Part shown: piece after piece, positions 16,139 to 25,501 of the stretch | Numbering within the stretch: position 1 is the first letter of the stretch | Layout: every line of letters begins with the position of its first letter | Source of the DNA: Actinomycetes bacterium | GTDB lineage: Bacteria > Actinomycetota > Actinomycetes > DATJPE01 | DNA: 39,239 nucleotides | Direction: 5' to 3' | NCBI GenBank assembly: GCA_035506535.1 | Contig: DATJPE010000015.1 | Span: 1 to 39,239, forward strand | The notes under the pieces: generated by a model | What the model was told of the DNA's origin: nothing | Seen by the model: the letters and a program-made list of their open reading frames with translations, nothing else | Databases searched by the model: none | Translations under genes and position numbers: made by a program

Positions 16139-18090
16139 GACGCGGGCGCGTCGGCGAGGACGCGGGGCGGTACGGCGGGGACCGGGAGCAGCGTCTCGCC
16201 GGTCGGGCCGACCTGGATCTCGGTGCCGAGCTGCGGGCAGACGCCGCAGTCGAAGCAGGGCGTCCAGCGGCAGTCGTCGACCTCGACCTCGGCGAGCGCG
16301 TCCTGCCAGTCCTCCCAGAGCCACTCCCTGTCCAGCCCCGCGTCGAGGTGGTCCCAGGGCAGGACCTCCGCCTGCTCGCGCTCGCGGGTGGTGTACCAGT
16401 CCAGGTCCACGCCGGAGCCGGCCAGCCCGCGCTCGGTGGCCGCGACCCAGCGCTCGAAGGAGAAGTGCTCGCTCCAGCCGTCGAAACGCGCGCCGTCCTC
16501 CCAGGCAGCCCGGATGACCGCCCCCACCCGTCGGTCGCCGCGGGAGAGCAGGCCCTCGATGATCCCCGGCTTGCCGTCGTGGTAGCGCAGGCCGATCGCG
16601 CGGCCGTAGGACCGGTCGGCCCGCAGCGCCTCGCGCAGCTTGGCCAGGCGGGCGTCGGTCGCCTCGTGCCCGAGCTGGGCGGCCCACTGGAACGGCGTGT
16701 GCGGCTTCGGCACGAAGCCACCGATCGAGACCGTGCAGCGGATGTCACGGCTGCCGGTGACCTCGCGCCCGGTGGCGATGACCCGGCGCGCCAGCTCGGC
16801 GATCTGCAGGACGTCCTCGTCGGTCTCCGTGGGCAGGCCGCACATGAAGTAGAGCTTGACCTGCCGCCACCCGGCGGCGTACGCGGCCGTGACCGTCCCG
16901 ATCAGGTCCTCCTCCGAGACGGTCTTGTTGATGACGCGGCGGATGCGCTCCGAGCCCCCCTCGGGGGCGAAGGTCAGCCCCGAACGCCGGCCGTTTCGCG
17001 ACAGCTCGTTCGCCAGGTCGATGTTGAAGGCGTCGACGCGGGTGCTCGGCAGGCTGAGGCTGGTGCTCGTGCCGGCGTAGCGGTCGGCCAGACCCTTGGT
17101 GATGGCGGCGATCTCGGAGTGGTCGGCGCTGGACAGGCTGAGCAGGCCGACCTCCTCGTAGCCGGTGGTCGCGAGCCCGCGGGCGACCATCTCGCCGATG
17201 CCCGTGAGGCTGCGCTCCCGCACCGGGCGGGTGATCATCCCGGCCTGGCAGAACCGGCAGCCGCGCGTACAGCCGCGGAAGATCTCCACGGACATGCGCT
17301 CGTGGACCGTCTCGGCGAGCGGCACCAACGGCTGCTTCGGATACGGCCACAGGTCCAGGTCGCTCACGGTGTGTTTGGCGACCCGCCACGGGACGCCGGC
17401 GGTGTTCGGCGCGACCCGCCGGATCCTGCCGTCCGGGAGGTACTCGACGTCGTAGTACCGGGGGACGTACGCGCTCCCGCTCCGGGCCAGCCGCAGCAGC
17501 AGCTCCTCCCGCCCCCCGGGGCTGCCCTCGCCCTTGTGCCGGCGCACGATCTCGCTGATCGCGAGCACCGCCTGCTCGCCGTCGCCGAGCACCGCGGCGT
17601 CCACGAAGTCCGCGATCGGCTCGGGGTTGAACGCGGCGTGGCCGCCGGCGATGACGATCGGGTGCTCGTCACCGCGCTCCCTGCTGTCCAGCGGGATGCC
17701 GGCCAGATCGAGGGCGGTCAGGAGGTTCGTGTAGCCGAGCTCGGTGGCGAAGCTCACCCCCAGCAGGTCGAAGGCGGCGACCGGCCGGTGGGCGTCGACG
17801 GTGAACTGCGGGACGTCGTGCTCGCGCATCAGCCGCTCGAGGTCGGGCCAGACGGCGTACGTGCGCTCCGCCAGGACGTCCGGCTGCTCGTTGAGCACCT
17901 CGTAGAGGATCATGACGCCCTGGTTGGGCAGGCCCACCTCATAGGCGTCCGGGTACATCAGCGCCCAGCGCACGCTGACACAGTCCCAGTCCTTGACCTG
18001 GGCGTTGAGCTCGCCCCCGACGTACTGGATCGGCTTGGACACCAGCGGGAGGAGGGCCTCGAGCCGAGGGAAGACTGACTCGACCGGCAT
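16135..18090 (-). CDS. TIGR03960 family B12-binding-domain radical SAM protein
   Basis: The 651-residue protein starts MPVESVFPRLEALLPLVSKP. It has an N-terminal B12-binding-like region (YPDAYEVGLPNQGVMILYEVLN; LGVSFATELGYTNLL; AGGHAAFNPEP). The radical SAM core has CTRGCRFC (C274, C278, C281), which holds a 4Fe-4S cluster, followed by FAPEGGSERIRRVINK. A C-terminal Cys-rich part (CFDCGVC) ends the protein. The reaction is unknown; the partner DUF2344 gene and rne linkage suggest RNA-related chemistry. The ATG at 18090 is chosen because the open frame beyond it reads through a palindromic repeat and has no family resemblance. Confidence 0.93.
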   Translation of the reverse strand: MPVESVFPRLEALLPLVSKPIQYVGGELNAQVKDWDCVSVRWALMYPDAYEVGLPNQGVMILYEVLNEQPDVLAERTYAVWPDLERLMREHDVPQFTVDAHRPVAAFDLLGVSFATELGYTNLLTALDLAGIPLDSRERGDEHPIVIAGGHAAFNPEPIADFVDAAVLGDGEQAVLAISEIVRRHKGEGSPGGREELLLRLARSGSAYVPRYYDVEYLPDGRIRRVAPNTAGVPWRVAKHTVSDLDLWPYPKQPLVPLAETVHERMSVEIFRGCTRGCRFCQAGMITRPVRERSLTGIGEMVARGLATTGYEEVGLLSLSSADHSEIAAITKGLADRYAGTSTSLSLPSTRVDAFNIDLANELSRNGRRSGLTFAPEGGSERIRRVINKTVSEEDLIGTVTAAYAAGWRQVKLYFMCGLPTETDEDVLQIAELARRVIATGREVTGSRDIRCTVSIGGFVPKPHTPFQWAAQLGHEATDARLAKLREALRADRSYGRAIGLRYHDGKPGIIEGLLSRGDRRVGAVIRAAWEDGARFDGWSEHFSFERWVAATERGLAGSGVDLDWYTTREREQAEVLPWDHLDAGLDREWLWEDWQDALAEVEVDDCRWTPCFDCGVCPQLGTEIQVGPTGETLLPVPAVPPRVLADAPAS

Positions 18091-18132
18091 GTTGCCCAAG
18101 CCTACGCGGCTGCAGCCCACCGCCCCTCCCGC

Positions 18133-18191
18133 GCGATCTTGAGAGATGCAGGCCGACACGCCGGTGACGCCCCTGGATCTGTCAAGATCGC
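18133..18191. repeat. 59-nt imperfect palindrome, copy 1
   Basis: The left arm is GCGATCTTGAGAGATGCAGG (18133-18152). The right arm is CCTGGATCTGTCAAGATCGC (18172-18191). They pair over 20 positions with two mismatches around a 19-base centre. The same element recurs at 19301-19359 in the same orientation and with identical length. This copy lies in the divergent gap between the radical SAM gene and the AbiEi-like gene, upstream of both, so it is not placed like a terminator. Confidence 0.9.
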
Positions 18192-18308
18192 GCAAGCACA
18201 GGTGGAGGTTTTCCTCCACGGGATGCACGGACCGAGCGGGCCGGTCGTCGTGCACAGATGACCGTGTCCCGGCCTGCTACCGACGCGACTCGTTGCACCC
18301 TGCCAGCC

Positions 18309-19268
18309 ATGGGACGCCAGGGCGATCCGGACCGAGAACGCGACGTCCAGCTGCTGGGTGCGCGCCAAGGAGGGTGCGTCAACGCCCGCCAGCTGTGCGA
18401 ACGAGGCTGGACCCGCTCGGAGACCGACTGGCGGGTCCGCTCCGGTTGGTGGCGCAGCCTCCTGCCGGGCGTTTACCTCGTGGCGGGCTGGGCGTACGGC
18501 CTTGAGTGGGACTCCCTCCCGTTCGCCACCCGGGCGTGGGCAGCGCGGCTCATGCACGGCGACGAGAGCGTCTTCTGCCTGCAGACGGCGGCCAAGCTCT
18601 GGGGGATCGAGGGGTACGGCGTCGACGATGCGACCATCCACCTTCGTCTGCCGCCCGGCCGGGAGCGCCACCAGGTCGACGGCGTCAAGGTCCACACCTG
18701 GCTGGTCCGCCACGACGAGGTCACCCTGCGCGAGGAGCACCAGCTGACCGGCGTCGGTCGGACGGTGACCGACCTCGTGCTTCGCCTACGGCGCGAGCCA
18801 GCCGTCTCGGTGCTCGACTCGGCGCTGCATCAAGGGTTGCTGGTTCCCGAGGACCTCGAGGAGCTCCAGCGACGCGCTCGCGGGAGGAGGGGCGTGGCCC
18901 GCAGCCGAGAGTGGTGGTGCCTGGGCGATGGTCGCGCCGAGTCGCCCCTCGAGACGAGGGCTCGGCTGATCGCCATCGATGCCGGACACCCGCCCGACGA
19001 GCTGCAGCTGCCCATCGTTGACAGCCACGGAGTGCTGTTGGGTTTCGGAGATCTTGCGTGGAAGCGCCAGCACCTGCGCCGGCGCACGATGGTGGTCGAA
19101 GCCGATGGTGAGGACGTGCATTCTCGCCCCGAAGCGCTGTTCCGGGACCGCTACCGCGGTAACGACATCGCGGAGGCGGGAGATTGCGACCTCTACCGGA
19201 TCACGTGGCGTGACGTGATGCGCCCCGCCTACTTCGTCAGCCTCCTCCGCCGCAACCTCGCGGCGTGA
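18309..19268 (+). CDS. AbiEi-antitoxin-like / DUF559-like (PD-(D/E)XK fold) protein
   Basis: This is a 319-residue protein from ATG 18309; an ATG at 18258 would add 17 residues, and neither has a clear ribosome-binding site. The N-terminus (residues 8-60; VNARQLCERGWTRSETDWRVRSGWW and LLPGVYL) resembles the winged-helix domain of AbiEi-type antitoxins. The C-terminus (about 205-319) resembles Vsr/DUF559-like nucleases, with E215, D248 and E264-x-D266 as candidate metal ligands. Proteins of this architecture are frequent and highly multicopy in actinobacteria, usually without an AbiEii toxin; none is adjacent here. It is the only gene on the plus strand in this otherwise minus-strand core block and is framed by two 59-nt palindromes. 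Function is unproven. Confidence 0.78.
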   Translation: MGRQGDPDRERDVQLLGARQGGCVNARQLCERGWTRSETDWRVRSGWWRSLLPGVYLVAGWAYGLEWDSLPFATRAWAARLMHGDESVFCLQTAAKLWGIEGYGVDDATIHLRLPPGRERHQVDGVKVHTWLVRHDEVTLREEHQLTGVGRTVTDLVLRLRREPAVSVLDSALHQGLLVPEDLEELQRRARGRRGVARSREWWCLGDGRAESPLETRARLIAIDAGHPPDELQLPIVDSHGVLLGFGDLAWKRQHLRRRTMVVEADGEDVHSRPEALFRDRYRGNDIAEAGDCDLYRITWRDVMRPAYFVSLLRRNLAA

Positions 19269-19300
19269 CCCGGCCCACTGGTTCGCCGCAACCTCTCACG

Positions 19301-19359
19301 GCGATCTTGAGAGATGCAGGGCGGTCTTCGGCGTGTCTCCCTGGATCTCTCAAGATCGC
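19301..19359. repeat. 59-nt imperfect palindrome, copy 2
   Basis: The left arm is GCGATCTTGAGAGATGCAGG (19301-19320). The right arm is CCTGGATCTCTCAAGATCGC (19340-19359). There is one mismatch over 20 positions. Compared with copy 1, the left arms are identical and the right arms differ at one base, whereas the 19-base centres match at only about five positions. This copy lies between the convergent ends of the AbiEi-like gene and rodA, where it could also stop transcription from either side. Confidence 0.9.
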
Positions 19360-19395
19360 GCGGGACAGGGCGGAGGGCGCGGGAGCGGGCGGCGG

Positions 19396-20577
19396 TCAGG
19401 CGTAGCGGCGGAGGTGGACGTTCTGGAGCAGGCCGACCGCCATCATCGAGGCGAACATGGCCGAGCCTCCGTAGGAGACGAAGGGCAGCGGTACGCCGGT
19501 CATCGGCATGATCCCCAACGTCATGCCGATGTTCTCGAAGGACTGGAAGGCGAACCAGCACACGACGCCGACGGCGACCAGCCGGCCGAACATGTCGTCG
19601 GCCTGCAAGGCGATACGCAGGCCGCGCCAGAGCACCAGCCCAAGGAGCAGGATCATCGTCCCCGCGCCGACGAAGCCGAGCTCCTCGCCGGCGACCGTGA
19701 ACACGAAGTCGGTGTCCTGCTCCGGGATGAACGTGCCGTTGGTCTGCGTCCCCTTGAACAGCCCCTTGCCCTCCAGGCCGCCCGACCCGATGGCGATCTG
19801 GCCTTGGTGCAGCTGGTAGCCGATGCCGCTCGGGTCGATCGAGGGGTTGACGATCACCTCGAAGCGGGCCTTCTGGTACTCCTTCAGCGCGCCGCCGTGG
19901 ACGATGAGCCCGACCCCGAGGCACCCCAGCAGCAGCAGGCCGAGCAGCCAGCTGGCGCGCATCTCCGACACCGCGAGGATGCCCAGGATGATGGCGAGGA
20001 CCACGACCGTGGTGCCGACGTCGGGCTGCAGCATGATGAGCCCGACAGGGACTGCCGCCACCGCGAGCGCGGTGAGGACGAGGCCGGCCGACGGGGCCGA
20101 CTCGTGGTCCGCGCGTTCGGCGAGGATCATCGCCAGCCCCACGCACAGGGCGACCTTGGCGAACTCCGAGGGCTGCACCGAGAAGCCCGCGGGCAGCAGG
20201 ATCCACGAATGGGCACCGTTGACGCTGGAGCCCAGCGGGGAGAGCACGGCGAGCAGGCCGATGACCGACGCGACGTAGATGAACGGCGCGTACGCGCGCA
20301 GCATGCGGTGGTCGAACAACGCGACGAAAATGCCCAGCGCCGCCCCGACGACGATGTTGAGGACGTGCTTCTTGAGCTCGCTCATCGGGTCGAGCCCGGC
20401 CTCGGCGAGCTTCACCCGCGTCGCGGAGTACACGAGCAACGAACCCATGAAGCACAGCCCCGCGACCGCGAGGATAAGCACCCAGTCGAGGCGCCACAGG
20501 ATCGAGTCGCGGGAGAAGGTGCCGCTGCGTCGGGCGACCGGACGGGAGCCCTCGTACGGCGGGTAGCCGGCGGTCAT
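19396..20577 (-). CDS. rodA: RodA-type peptidoglycan glycosyltransferase (SEDS family)
   Basis: This 393-residue integral membrane protein has about ten helices and the SEDS motifs GAHSWILLPAGFSVQPSEFAKVAL, LMLQPDVGTT (read here as LIMLQPDVGTT) and the C-terminal GVPLPFVSYGGSAM. It polymerises lipid II into glycan strands for side-wall growth, together with the class B penicillin-binding protein encoded just upstream. The ATG at 20577 overlaps the mrdA stop (ATGA). It is the last gene of the mreB-mreC-mreD-mrdA-rodA series. RodA is preferred over FtsW because of this neighbourhood. Confidence 0.95.
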   Translation of the reverse strand: MTAGYPPYEGSRPVARRSGTFSRDSILWRLDWVLILAVAGLCFMGSLLVYSATRVKLAEAGLDPMSELKKHVLNIVVGAALGIFVALFDHRMLRAYAPFIYVASVIGLLAVLSPLGSSVNGAHSWILLPAGFSVQPSEFAKVALCVGLAMILAERADHESAPSAGLVLTALAVAAVPVGLIMLQPDVGTTVVVLAIILGILAVSEMRASWLLGLLLLGCLGVGLIVHGGALKEYQKARFEVIVNPSIDPSGIGYQLHQGQIAIGSGGLEGKGLFKGTQTNGTFIPEQDTDFVFTVAGEELGFVGAGTMILLLGLVLWRGLRIALQADDMFGRLVAVGVVCWFAFQSFENIGMTLGIMPMTGVPLPFVSYGGSAMFASMMAVGLLQNVHLRRYA

Positions 20578-22847
20578 GGCGACCTCGAGGGCGACGCACG
20601 CGTGCTGGCGGTGGACCCGTTCGCCCGCCGGGCGGCGCGACCGGTGGCCCGGGCCCGGGAGTCCGCCGCGGTCGCGACGTACAGCGGCGGCCCGGGGATG
20701 CCGGTCAGGTTCGGCACCCAGGTCTTCAGCAGCGGCAGGGTCGGGACGGCCACCAGGCGCCCGTTCTTGGTGATCCTGGGCAGCGTGGTCGGCGGGGTGG
20801 TCATGATCGCCTTGGCGGGGTCGACCGTGTGCGAACCGGTCACGCCGTACAGCGCCTCGTAGATCTTCTCCACGGACGGGCCGGAGATGCCCGACCCGGT
20901 CCCGCCCTGGCTGACCATCATGACCACTGCGTACTGCGGCTTGTTCGCGGGGGCGTAGGAGGCGAACCAGGAGGTGGTGGCCTTGCCCTGCACCTCGGCG
21001 GTACCAGTCTTCGCCGCGATCGGCAGCTGGCCCTTCGGGAAGTTCGCGAAGGGTCCGCGCGCGGTGCCGTGGGACCCCGTGACAACGGTCGTGAGCGCGT
21101 GCTGCAGGTACGCCAGCACGGTCTTGGGCACCGGCAGCCTGCCGACCTTCTTGGGCTTGATGATGCGCACCAGCTTGCCGCTCGGGGTGATCACCGCCTT
21201 GCCGATGGTCGGCTGCCACAACGTGCCGCCGTTGGCCACCGCGGCGTAGGCCCGCGCCATCTGCAGCGGGGTGACGGCCGTCGAGCCCTGGCCGATGGCG
21301 AAGTTGGCCGCGTCCCCGGGGAGATAGATGTAGCCCTGCGCGCTGCAGTTCTCGGCGTCGATTCGCTGGAGGTACGTGCCCTTCGGGCGCGTCTTCGCGC
21401 CCTCGCAGGCCGACGCCCGCGTCGCCTGCCAGTACTGGTACTTGCCCTGGCGGTCGAAGATGCGGCTGCGTGCCTCGCCGGTCAGGTCCACCCCGGTCAG
21501 CTCGTCCATGCCGTACGCCTTGGCCATCTCGGTGAACGGGTCCTTGGCGGAGAGCTTGGCCTTCGCGCCGCCCTCGTGCAGCCAGTCGTGATACGCGACG
21601 CCATAGAAGACCGTGTCGCAAGAGACCTCGATCGCCTTCTGCAGGCTGATGTTGCCGAATGCCTCCGACTCGTAGTTCGCCTTGTATGTGTTGCCGATCT
21701 TCAGCTTCGACGGGCACGGGTAGGACCCGTAGAGGGAGTACCCCGGCGACTTCGCTACCGCCGGCAGCGACACGACCTTGAACGTCGAGCCCGGCGCGTA
21801 CAGACCCTGGTAGGCCCGCGACAGCGTGGGGTAGTTGTCCTTCTTGCTCGTGATCGCCGCGTAGTCCTTGGCCGAGATGCCACCGACCCACACGGACGGG
21901 TTGTAGGTCGGGTAGCTCGCCATGGCGATGATCCGCCCAGTCCTCACGTCCATGACGACGACGGCGCCGGAGTCGGCCGGGAACTTCTTGCCCTTCTTGT
22001 TGACGTCGCCGGTCACACGGGCGCGCTTGATGGCGGCGGCGAGCTGGTCCTCGGCGACCTTCTGCACCTGCGCGTCCAGACTGGTGACCAGGTAGTCCCC
22101 CGGCGTCGCCGCGACGTCGGACTCGGTCCCCGTGATGTGCCGGGCCGCGTTGACGTAGTACGTCGTCACGCCCGCCTTGCCCCGCAGCACGTTGTCGTAC
22201 ACCGCCTCCAGGCCGGTCTTGCCGACCAGGTCGGAGGCCGTGATCGGCGAGCTCGTGCCCTTCGAGGCGTTGATCTCGGCCTGGGTCGCGGGGCCGAGAT
22301 AGCCCAGCTCGTGCGCGGCGTTGGCGCCCAGCGGCTCCGGGTACTCCCGCACCGTCTCCAGCGTGGCGCTCACGCCCGGGAAGCGCTCGCGCTCCTCGCT
22401 GACCGACAGGGCGACCTGGGTGGTGACGTCCTTGGCGACCGGGATCGGCTGGAACGGCGACCCGCTCCAGCACTCCGGCGCGTGCGCGTCGGGATCGGTC
22501 CCGCACCGCCGCGTGCGCTCGTAGAGGTCGCGGTAGGTCGTCCCGAGCACCTTGGCCAGCCGATAGAGGACGACCTTGCCCTTGTCCTTGCGCCCCGCGA
22601 GCGTCTCGGCGTCGACGGTGACCACGATCGACTCACGGTTCTCCGCGAGCGGGCGTCCCTTGTCGTCGAGGATCAGGCCGCGGACCGCCGGGGTCACCAC
22701 GGTCTCCTCGGCGTTGTTGGCGGCGATCGCCTGGTACGTCGTCGTCGCGATCACCTGCATGTACCACAGACGCCCCACGAGGGTCAGCAGCAGCGAGATG
22801 ACCAGGACCTGCAGCACCACCAGGCGCAGCGAGGAACGGTCGGTCAC
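20574..22847 (-). CDS. mrdA: Penicillin-binding protein 2 (class B transpeptidase)
   Basis: The 757-residue protein has an N-terminal membrane anchor (about 9-30), a pedestal/dimerisation region, and a transpeptidase domain. The active-site serine is in STFK (354-357), followed by SCDT (409-412) and KTGT (613-616). It cross-links glycan made by RodA during elongation. The start is GTG at 22847. After the domain (ending near TGIPGPPLYVA) there is a basic, Ala/Arg/Ser-rich tail of about 35 residues of unclear role. It is coupled to rodA by a 4-base overlap. Confidence 0.95.
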   Translation of the reverse strand: MTDRSSLRLVVLQVLVISLLLTLVGRLWYMQVIATTTYQAIAANNAEETVVTPAVRGLILDDKGRPLAENRESIVVTVDAETLAGRKDKGKVVLYRLAKVLGTTYRDLYERTRRCGTDPDAHAPECWSGSPFQPIPVAKDVTTQVALSVSEERERFPGVSATLETVREYPEPLGANAAHELGYLGPATQAEINASKGTSSPITASDLVGKTGLEAVYDNVLRGKAGVTTYYVNAARHITGTESDVAATPGDYLVTSLDAQVQKVAEDQLAAAIKRARVTGDVNKKGKKFPADSGAVVVMDVRTGRIIAMASYPTYNPSVWVGGISAKDYAAITSKKDNYPTLSRAYQGLYAPGSTFKVVSLPAVAKSPGYSLYGSYPCPSKLKIGNTYKANYESEAFGNISLQKAIEVSCDTVFYGVAYHDWLHEGGAKAKLSAKDPFTEMAKAYGMDELTGVDLTGEARSRIFDRQGKYQYWQATRASACEGAKTRPKGTYLQRIDAENCSAQGYIYLPGDAANFAIGQGSTAVTPLQMARAYAAVANGGTLWQPTIGKAVITPSGKLVRIIKPKKVGRLPVPKTVLAYLQHALTTVVTGSHGTARGPFANFPKGQLPIAAKTGTAEVQGKATTSWFASYAPANKPQYAVVMMVSQGGTGSGISGPSVEKIYEALYGVTGSHTVDPAKAIMTTPPTTLPRITKNGRLVAVPTLPLLKTWVPNLTGIPGPPLYVATAADSRARATGRAARRANGSTASTRASPSRSP

Positions 22848-22950
22848 GTCGGCTGGGCTCCTCGTTCTCGCTCACATCGCTTCGCGCTGACCGTCTGGCC
22901 GCACACGTACGTCCCGACGGGCAACGCCTGGGCCACGCCTTCGGGTTCCC

Positions 22951-23475
22951 TCACCAGCGGGACGCGGCAGGACCGGTGGCTCGTCTTGTCCGGCGGACGA
23001 GTGCTGCGATTGCTGGAACCAGGAGCGCAGCCAGCACGACATCGTAGAGCGTCGCGAAGGGCACCGCCGACACGATCCCCTTGCCGCTGACCCGGGGGTC
23101 GCCCAGGAGGAGTCCGAGACCCGCGTAGCCGACGAGCGCGGCCGGCACGATGAGGGCAACGAGCAGCAGCGGCGTGAGAGGGCCCGCCTCGGACCGGATC
23201 CGGTACTTCCCCGCCGCCCATCCCGCGAGCGTCAGCACGAGGGCCCAGCGCCCCACCGTCCCGTCCGCCGGGGGGGAGACGTCGAGCAGGACCCCGCCGG
23301 CGAAGCCCATGAGCGCCCCGCTCGCGGAGTCCGTGGCCATCGCGAACGCGATGACGACGACCAGCACGACGTCCGGGGTGGCCCCGGGCAGTCGCAGCGG
23401 GCCCAGCACCACCGTCTCGACGACGATGGCCACGAGCAGCAGGGCTGCGGCGAGCGCGATGCGCGCGGCGACCAT
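22951..23475 (-). CDS. mreD: Rod shape-determining protein MreD
   Basis: This 174-residue hydrophobic protein has about five to six helices and begins MVAARIALAAALLLVAIVVETVV. The segment GFAGGVLLDVSPPADGTVGRWAL is typical of MreD (a Gly-rich turn with Asp after the third helix). It links MreC/MreB to the wall synthases in the elongasome. It starts four bases after mreC ends. About 100 bases separate it from mrdA, with no recognisable feature in the gap. Confidence 0.9.
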   Translation of the reverse strand: MVAARIALAAALLLVAIVVETVVLGPLRLPGATPDVVLVVVIAFAMATDSASGALMGFAGGVLLDVSPPADGTVGRWALVLTLAGWAAGKYRIRSEAGPLTPLLLVALIVPAALVGYAGLGLLLGDPRVSGKGIVSAVPFATLYDVVLAALLVPAIAALVRRTRRATGPAASRW

Positions 23476-23479
23476 CTGA

Positions 23480-24442
23480 TCAGCTCCGCGAGCCCGACGA
23501 CGACGGACGGCTTCCCGACTGGGAGACTGAAGGTGAACTCGAGGTCGATGGGCTGGCGGACGCCGACGGGCTCGCCGAGGGCGAGGGCGAGGGGAGCGCG
23601 GCGAGCACGGCGTCCCGCGGGTCGCGCGGGGGCGGCTTGACGACCACCCCGACGAGGTCGAGGGAGGTCACGTCCACGAACGGCTCCACGCTGGCCACCT
23701 GGTCGGCCGAGCCCACGACGCTGGTCACCGCGGTGATCTGGCCCACCGGGACCCCCGGGACGTACGGCTTGTCGTTGACCGACCCCAGGGTGACCAGCCG
23801 CTCCCCGACCCGCAGCACGTGGCCGGAGTTCTGCACGACCAGCTGCATGGGCCGCTTGCCCTGGCCGCTGAGCAGCCCGATCTGACCGGTGCCCTCCAGC
23901 CGCACGCCCACCCCGCTGTCGGGGTCGATGAGCAGGACGACGGTGGCCGTGTCACGAGTGACGTACTTCACGCGTCCGACCAGGCCCTGGCCGTTCAGCA
24001 CCGTCATGTCGGGGGTGATCCCGTCCTTGGTGCCCGCGTCGATCTCCACGGTGAAGTCGAAGCCCTGGGCCGCCCCCACCGCGATGACGCGAGCGGGGAT
24101 CAGCGTGTACTGACCGAGGCTGGAGACCTTGAGCATCGCGTCGAGCTCTGCCGCCCGGCGCTGGGCGTCCTGCGTGGTGAGCAGCTGACGCTGCAACGCC
24201 TGGTTCTCACGGGTGAGCCGGTCGATCGTCGCGCTGTCGTCGTGGGTCATCCGGTGGAAGAAGTCGCCGACCGGCCGGGTGATCGTCACCGTCGCGTTCT
24301 GGACCGGTCCGACGACGCCGGAGATCCCGTTGCGCAGGCCGGAGGGCAGCGCGCTGCCGCCGCGCAGGTCGAGGGTGATGAGCGTGAACGACGCGAGCAG
24401 CAGCAGCCCCAGCACGACCCGTGTTCGACGGTCGTCCCTCAT
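23480..24442 (-). CDS. mreC: Rod shape-determining protein MreC
   Basis: The 320-residue protein has one N-terminal membrane helix (VVLGLLLLASFTLITLDL). A coiled-coil follows around residues 75-105 (RLTRENQALQRQLLTTQDAQRRAAELDAML), then the beta-domain ending with VEPFVDVTSLDLVGVVV. It forms the extracellular scaffold that binds class B penicillin-binding proteins. The last ~50 residues are a Ser/Pro-rich tail (SPSPSASPSASAS), common in actinobacterial MreC. The start is ATG at 24442, 27 bases downstream of mreB. Confidence 0.94.
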   Translation of the reverse strand: MRDDRRTRVVLGLLLLASFTLITLDLRGGSALPSGLRNGISGVVGPVQNATVTITRPVGDFFHRMTHDDSATIDRLTRENQALQRQLLTTQDAQRRAAELDAMLKVSSLGQYTLIPARVIAVGAAQGFDFTVEIDAGTKDGITPDMTVLNGQGLVGRVKYVTRDTATVVLLIDPDSGVGVRLEGTGQIGLLSGQGKRPMQLVVQNSGHVLRVGERLVTLGSVNDKPYVPGVPVGQITAVTSVVGSADQVASVEPFVDVTSLDLVGVVVKPPPRDPRDAVLAALPSPSPSASPSASASPSTSSSPSVSQSGSRPSSSGSRS

Positions 24443-24469
24443 GAGGTGACGAACGCAACCCGCATCGGA

Positions 24470-25501
24470 TCAGTGCCTGGGCTCGGAGATGAGCACCTGC
24501 TGCAGCGCCTCGAACTCCTCGACACACTTGCCCGACCCCAGCGCCACCGAGTCGAGCGGGTCGGACGTGATGTGGATGGGCATACCCGTCTCGTGGCGCA
24601 GGCGCTCGTCGAGGCCCTTCAGCAGCGCCCCGCCGCCGGTCAGCACGATGCCGCGGTCCATGATGTCGCCGGACAGTTCCGGCGGGCACTTGTCGAGGGT
24701 CGTCTTGACCGCGTCCACGATCGCGTTGACCGGCTCCTCGAGGGCTTTGCGGATCTCCTCGCTGGAGACGACGATCGTCTTGGGCAGGCCGGAGACCAGG
24801 TCCCGTCCGCGGATCTCGGCGTGCGGCTCGTCCGGGATCGGGAAGGCCGAGCCGATGGCCATCTTGATCTCCTCGGCGGTGCGCTCGCCGAGCATCAGCG
24901 AGTACTCCTTCTTGACGTACTGGATGATCGCGTTGTCCAGCTCGTCACCGCCCACGCGGATGCTCTGCGCGGTGACGATCCCGCCCAGCGAGATGACCGC
25001 CACCTCGGTAGTGCCCCCGCCGATGTCGACGACCATGTTGCCGGTCGGCTCGTGCACCGGGAGCCCAGCGCCGATCGCGGCGGCCATCGGCTCCTCGATG
25101 ATGAACACCTTGCGGGCGCCCGCGGCGTACCCGGCGTCCTTGACCGCCCGCTGCTCGACGCCGGTGATCCCGCTGGGCACGCACACGACCAGTCGAGGCC
25201 GGTTGTAGCGGCGTCGGCGGTGCACCTTCTGGATGAAGTAGCGCAGCATCCGCTCGGTCGTGTCGAAGTCGGCGATGACCCCGTCCTTGAGCGGGCGGAT
25301 CGCGACGATGTTGCCGGGGGTGCGGCCGATCATCTTCTTCGCCTCGGCGCCCACCGCGAGGATCCCGCCGGTGTTCTGGTTGATCGCCACGACCGACGGC
25401 TCGTTCAAGACGATGCCCCGGCCGCGGACGTAGACGAGGGTGTTGGCCGTTCCGAGGTCGACAGCCATGTCGCGGCCGATGAAGGCGAGCTTGTTCGCCA
25501 T
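24470..25501 (-). CDS. mreB: Actin-like cell-shape protein MreB
   Basis: The 343-residue actin homologue has the phosphate-1 loop DLGTANT (15-21), the second phosphate loop [12 protein letters not shown] and the adenosine motif [14 protein letters not shown]. It polymerises beneath the membrane and organises side-wall synthesis. The ATG at 25501 gives the usual MreB start [17 protein letters not shown] and length, with GGAAGG about ten bases upstream. An upstream in-frame ATG at 25546 would add 15 residues without a ribosome-binding site. It heads the mreBCD-mrdA-rodA series. Confidence 0.97.
   Translation of the reverse strand: MANKLAFIGRDMAVDLGTANTLVYVRGRGIVLNEPSVVAINQNTGGILAVGAEAKKMIGRTPGNIVAIRPLKDGVIADFDTTERMLRYFIQKVHRRRRYNRPRLVVCVPSGITGVEQRAVKDAGYAAGARKVFIIEEPMAAAIGAGLPVHEPTGNMVVDIGGGTTEVAVISLGGIVTAQSIRVGGDELDNAIIQYVKKEYSLMLGERTAEEIKMAIGSAFPIPDEPHAEIRGRDLVSGLPKTIVVSSEEIRKALEEPVNAIVDAVKTTLDKCPPELSGDIMDRGIVLTGGGALLKGLDERLRHETGMPIHITSDPLDSVALGSGKCVEEFEALQQVLISEPRH

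Noticed and set aside
18091-18255. A 55-residue N-terminal extension of the TIGR03960 protein
   Set aside because: It would translate the palindromic repeat and has no family resemblance; ATG 18090 gives the expected start.
18133-19359. The palindrome pair as terminal inverted repeats of a transposon
   Set aside because: Each element is a palindrome by itself, and the two copies are in direct orientation. No target duplication is visible at the flanks and the gene between them is not a known transposase.
20578-22506. An open frame joining rodA upstream through the mrdA region (about 1036 codons in total)
   Set aside because: Only the part after ATG 20577 is RodA; the upstream part is an out-of-frame reading of mrdA. 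Therefore there is no rodA-PBP fusion.
20829-23090. A 753-codon plus-strand frame opposite mrdA
   Set aside because: It overlaps the PBP2 gene completely and has no recognisable motif, whereas the minus strand carries STFK and KTGT.
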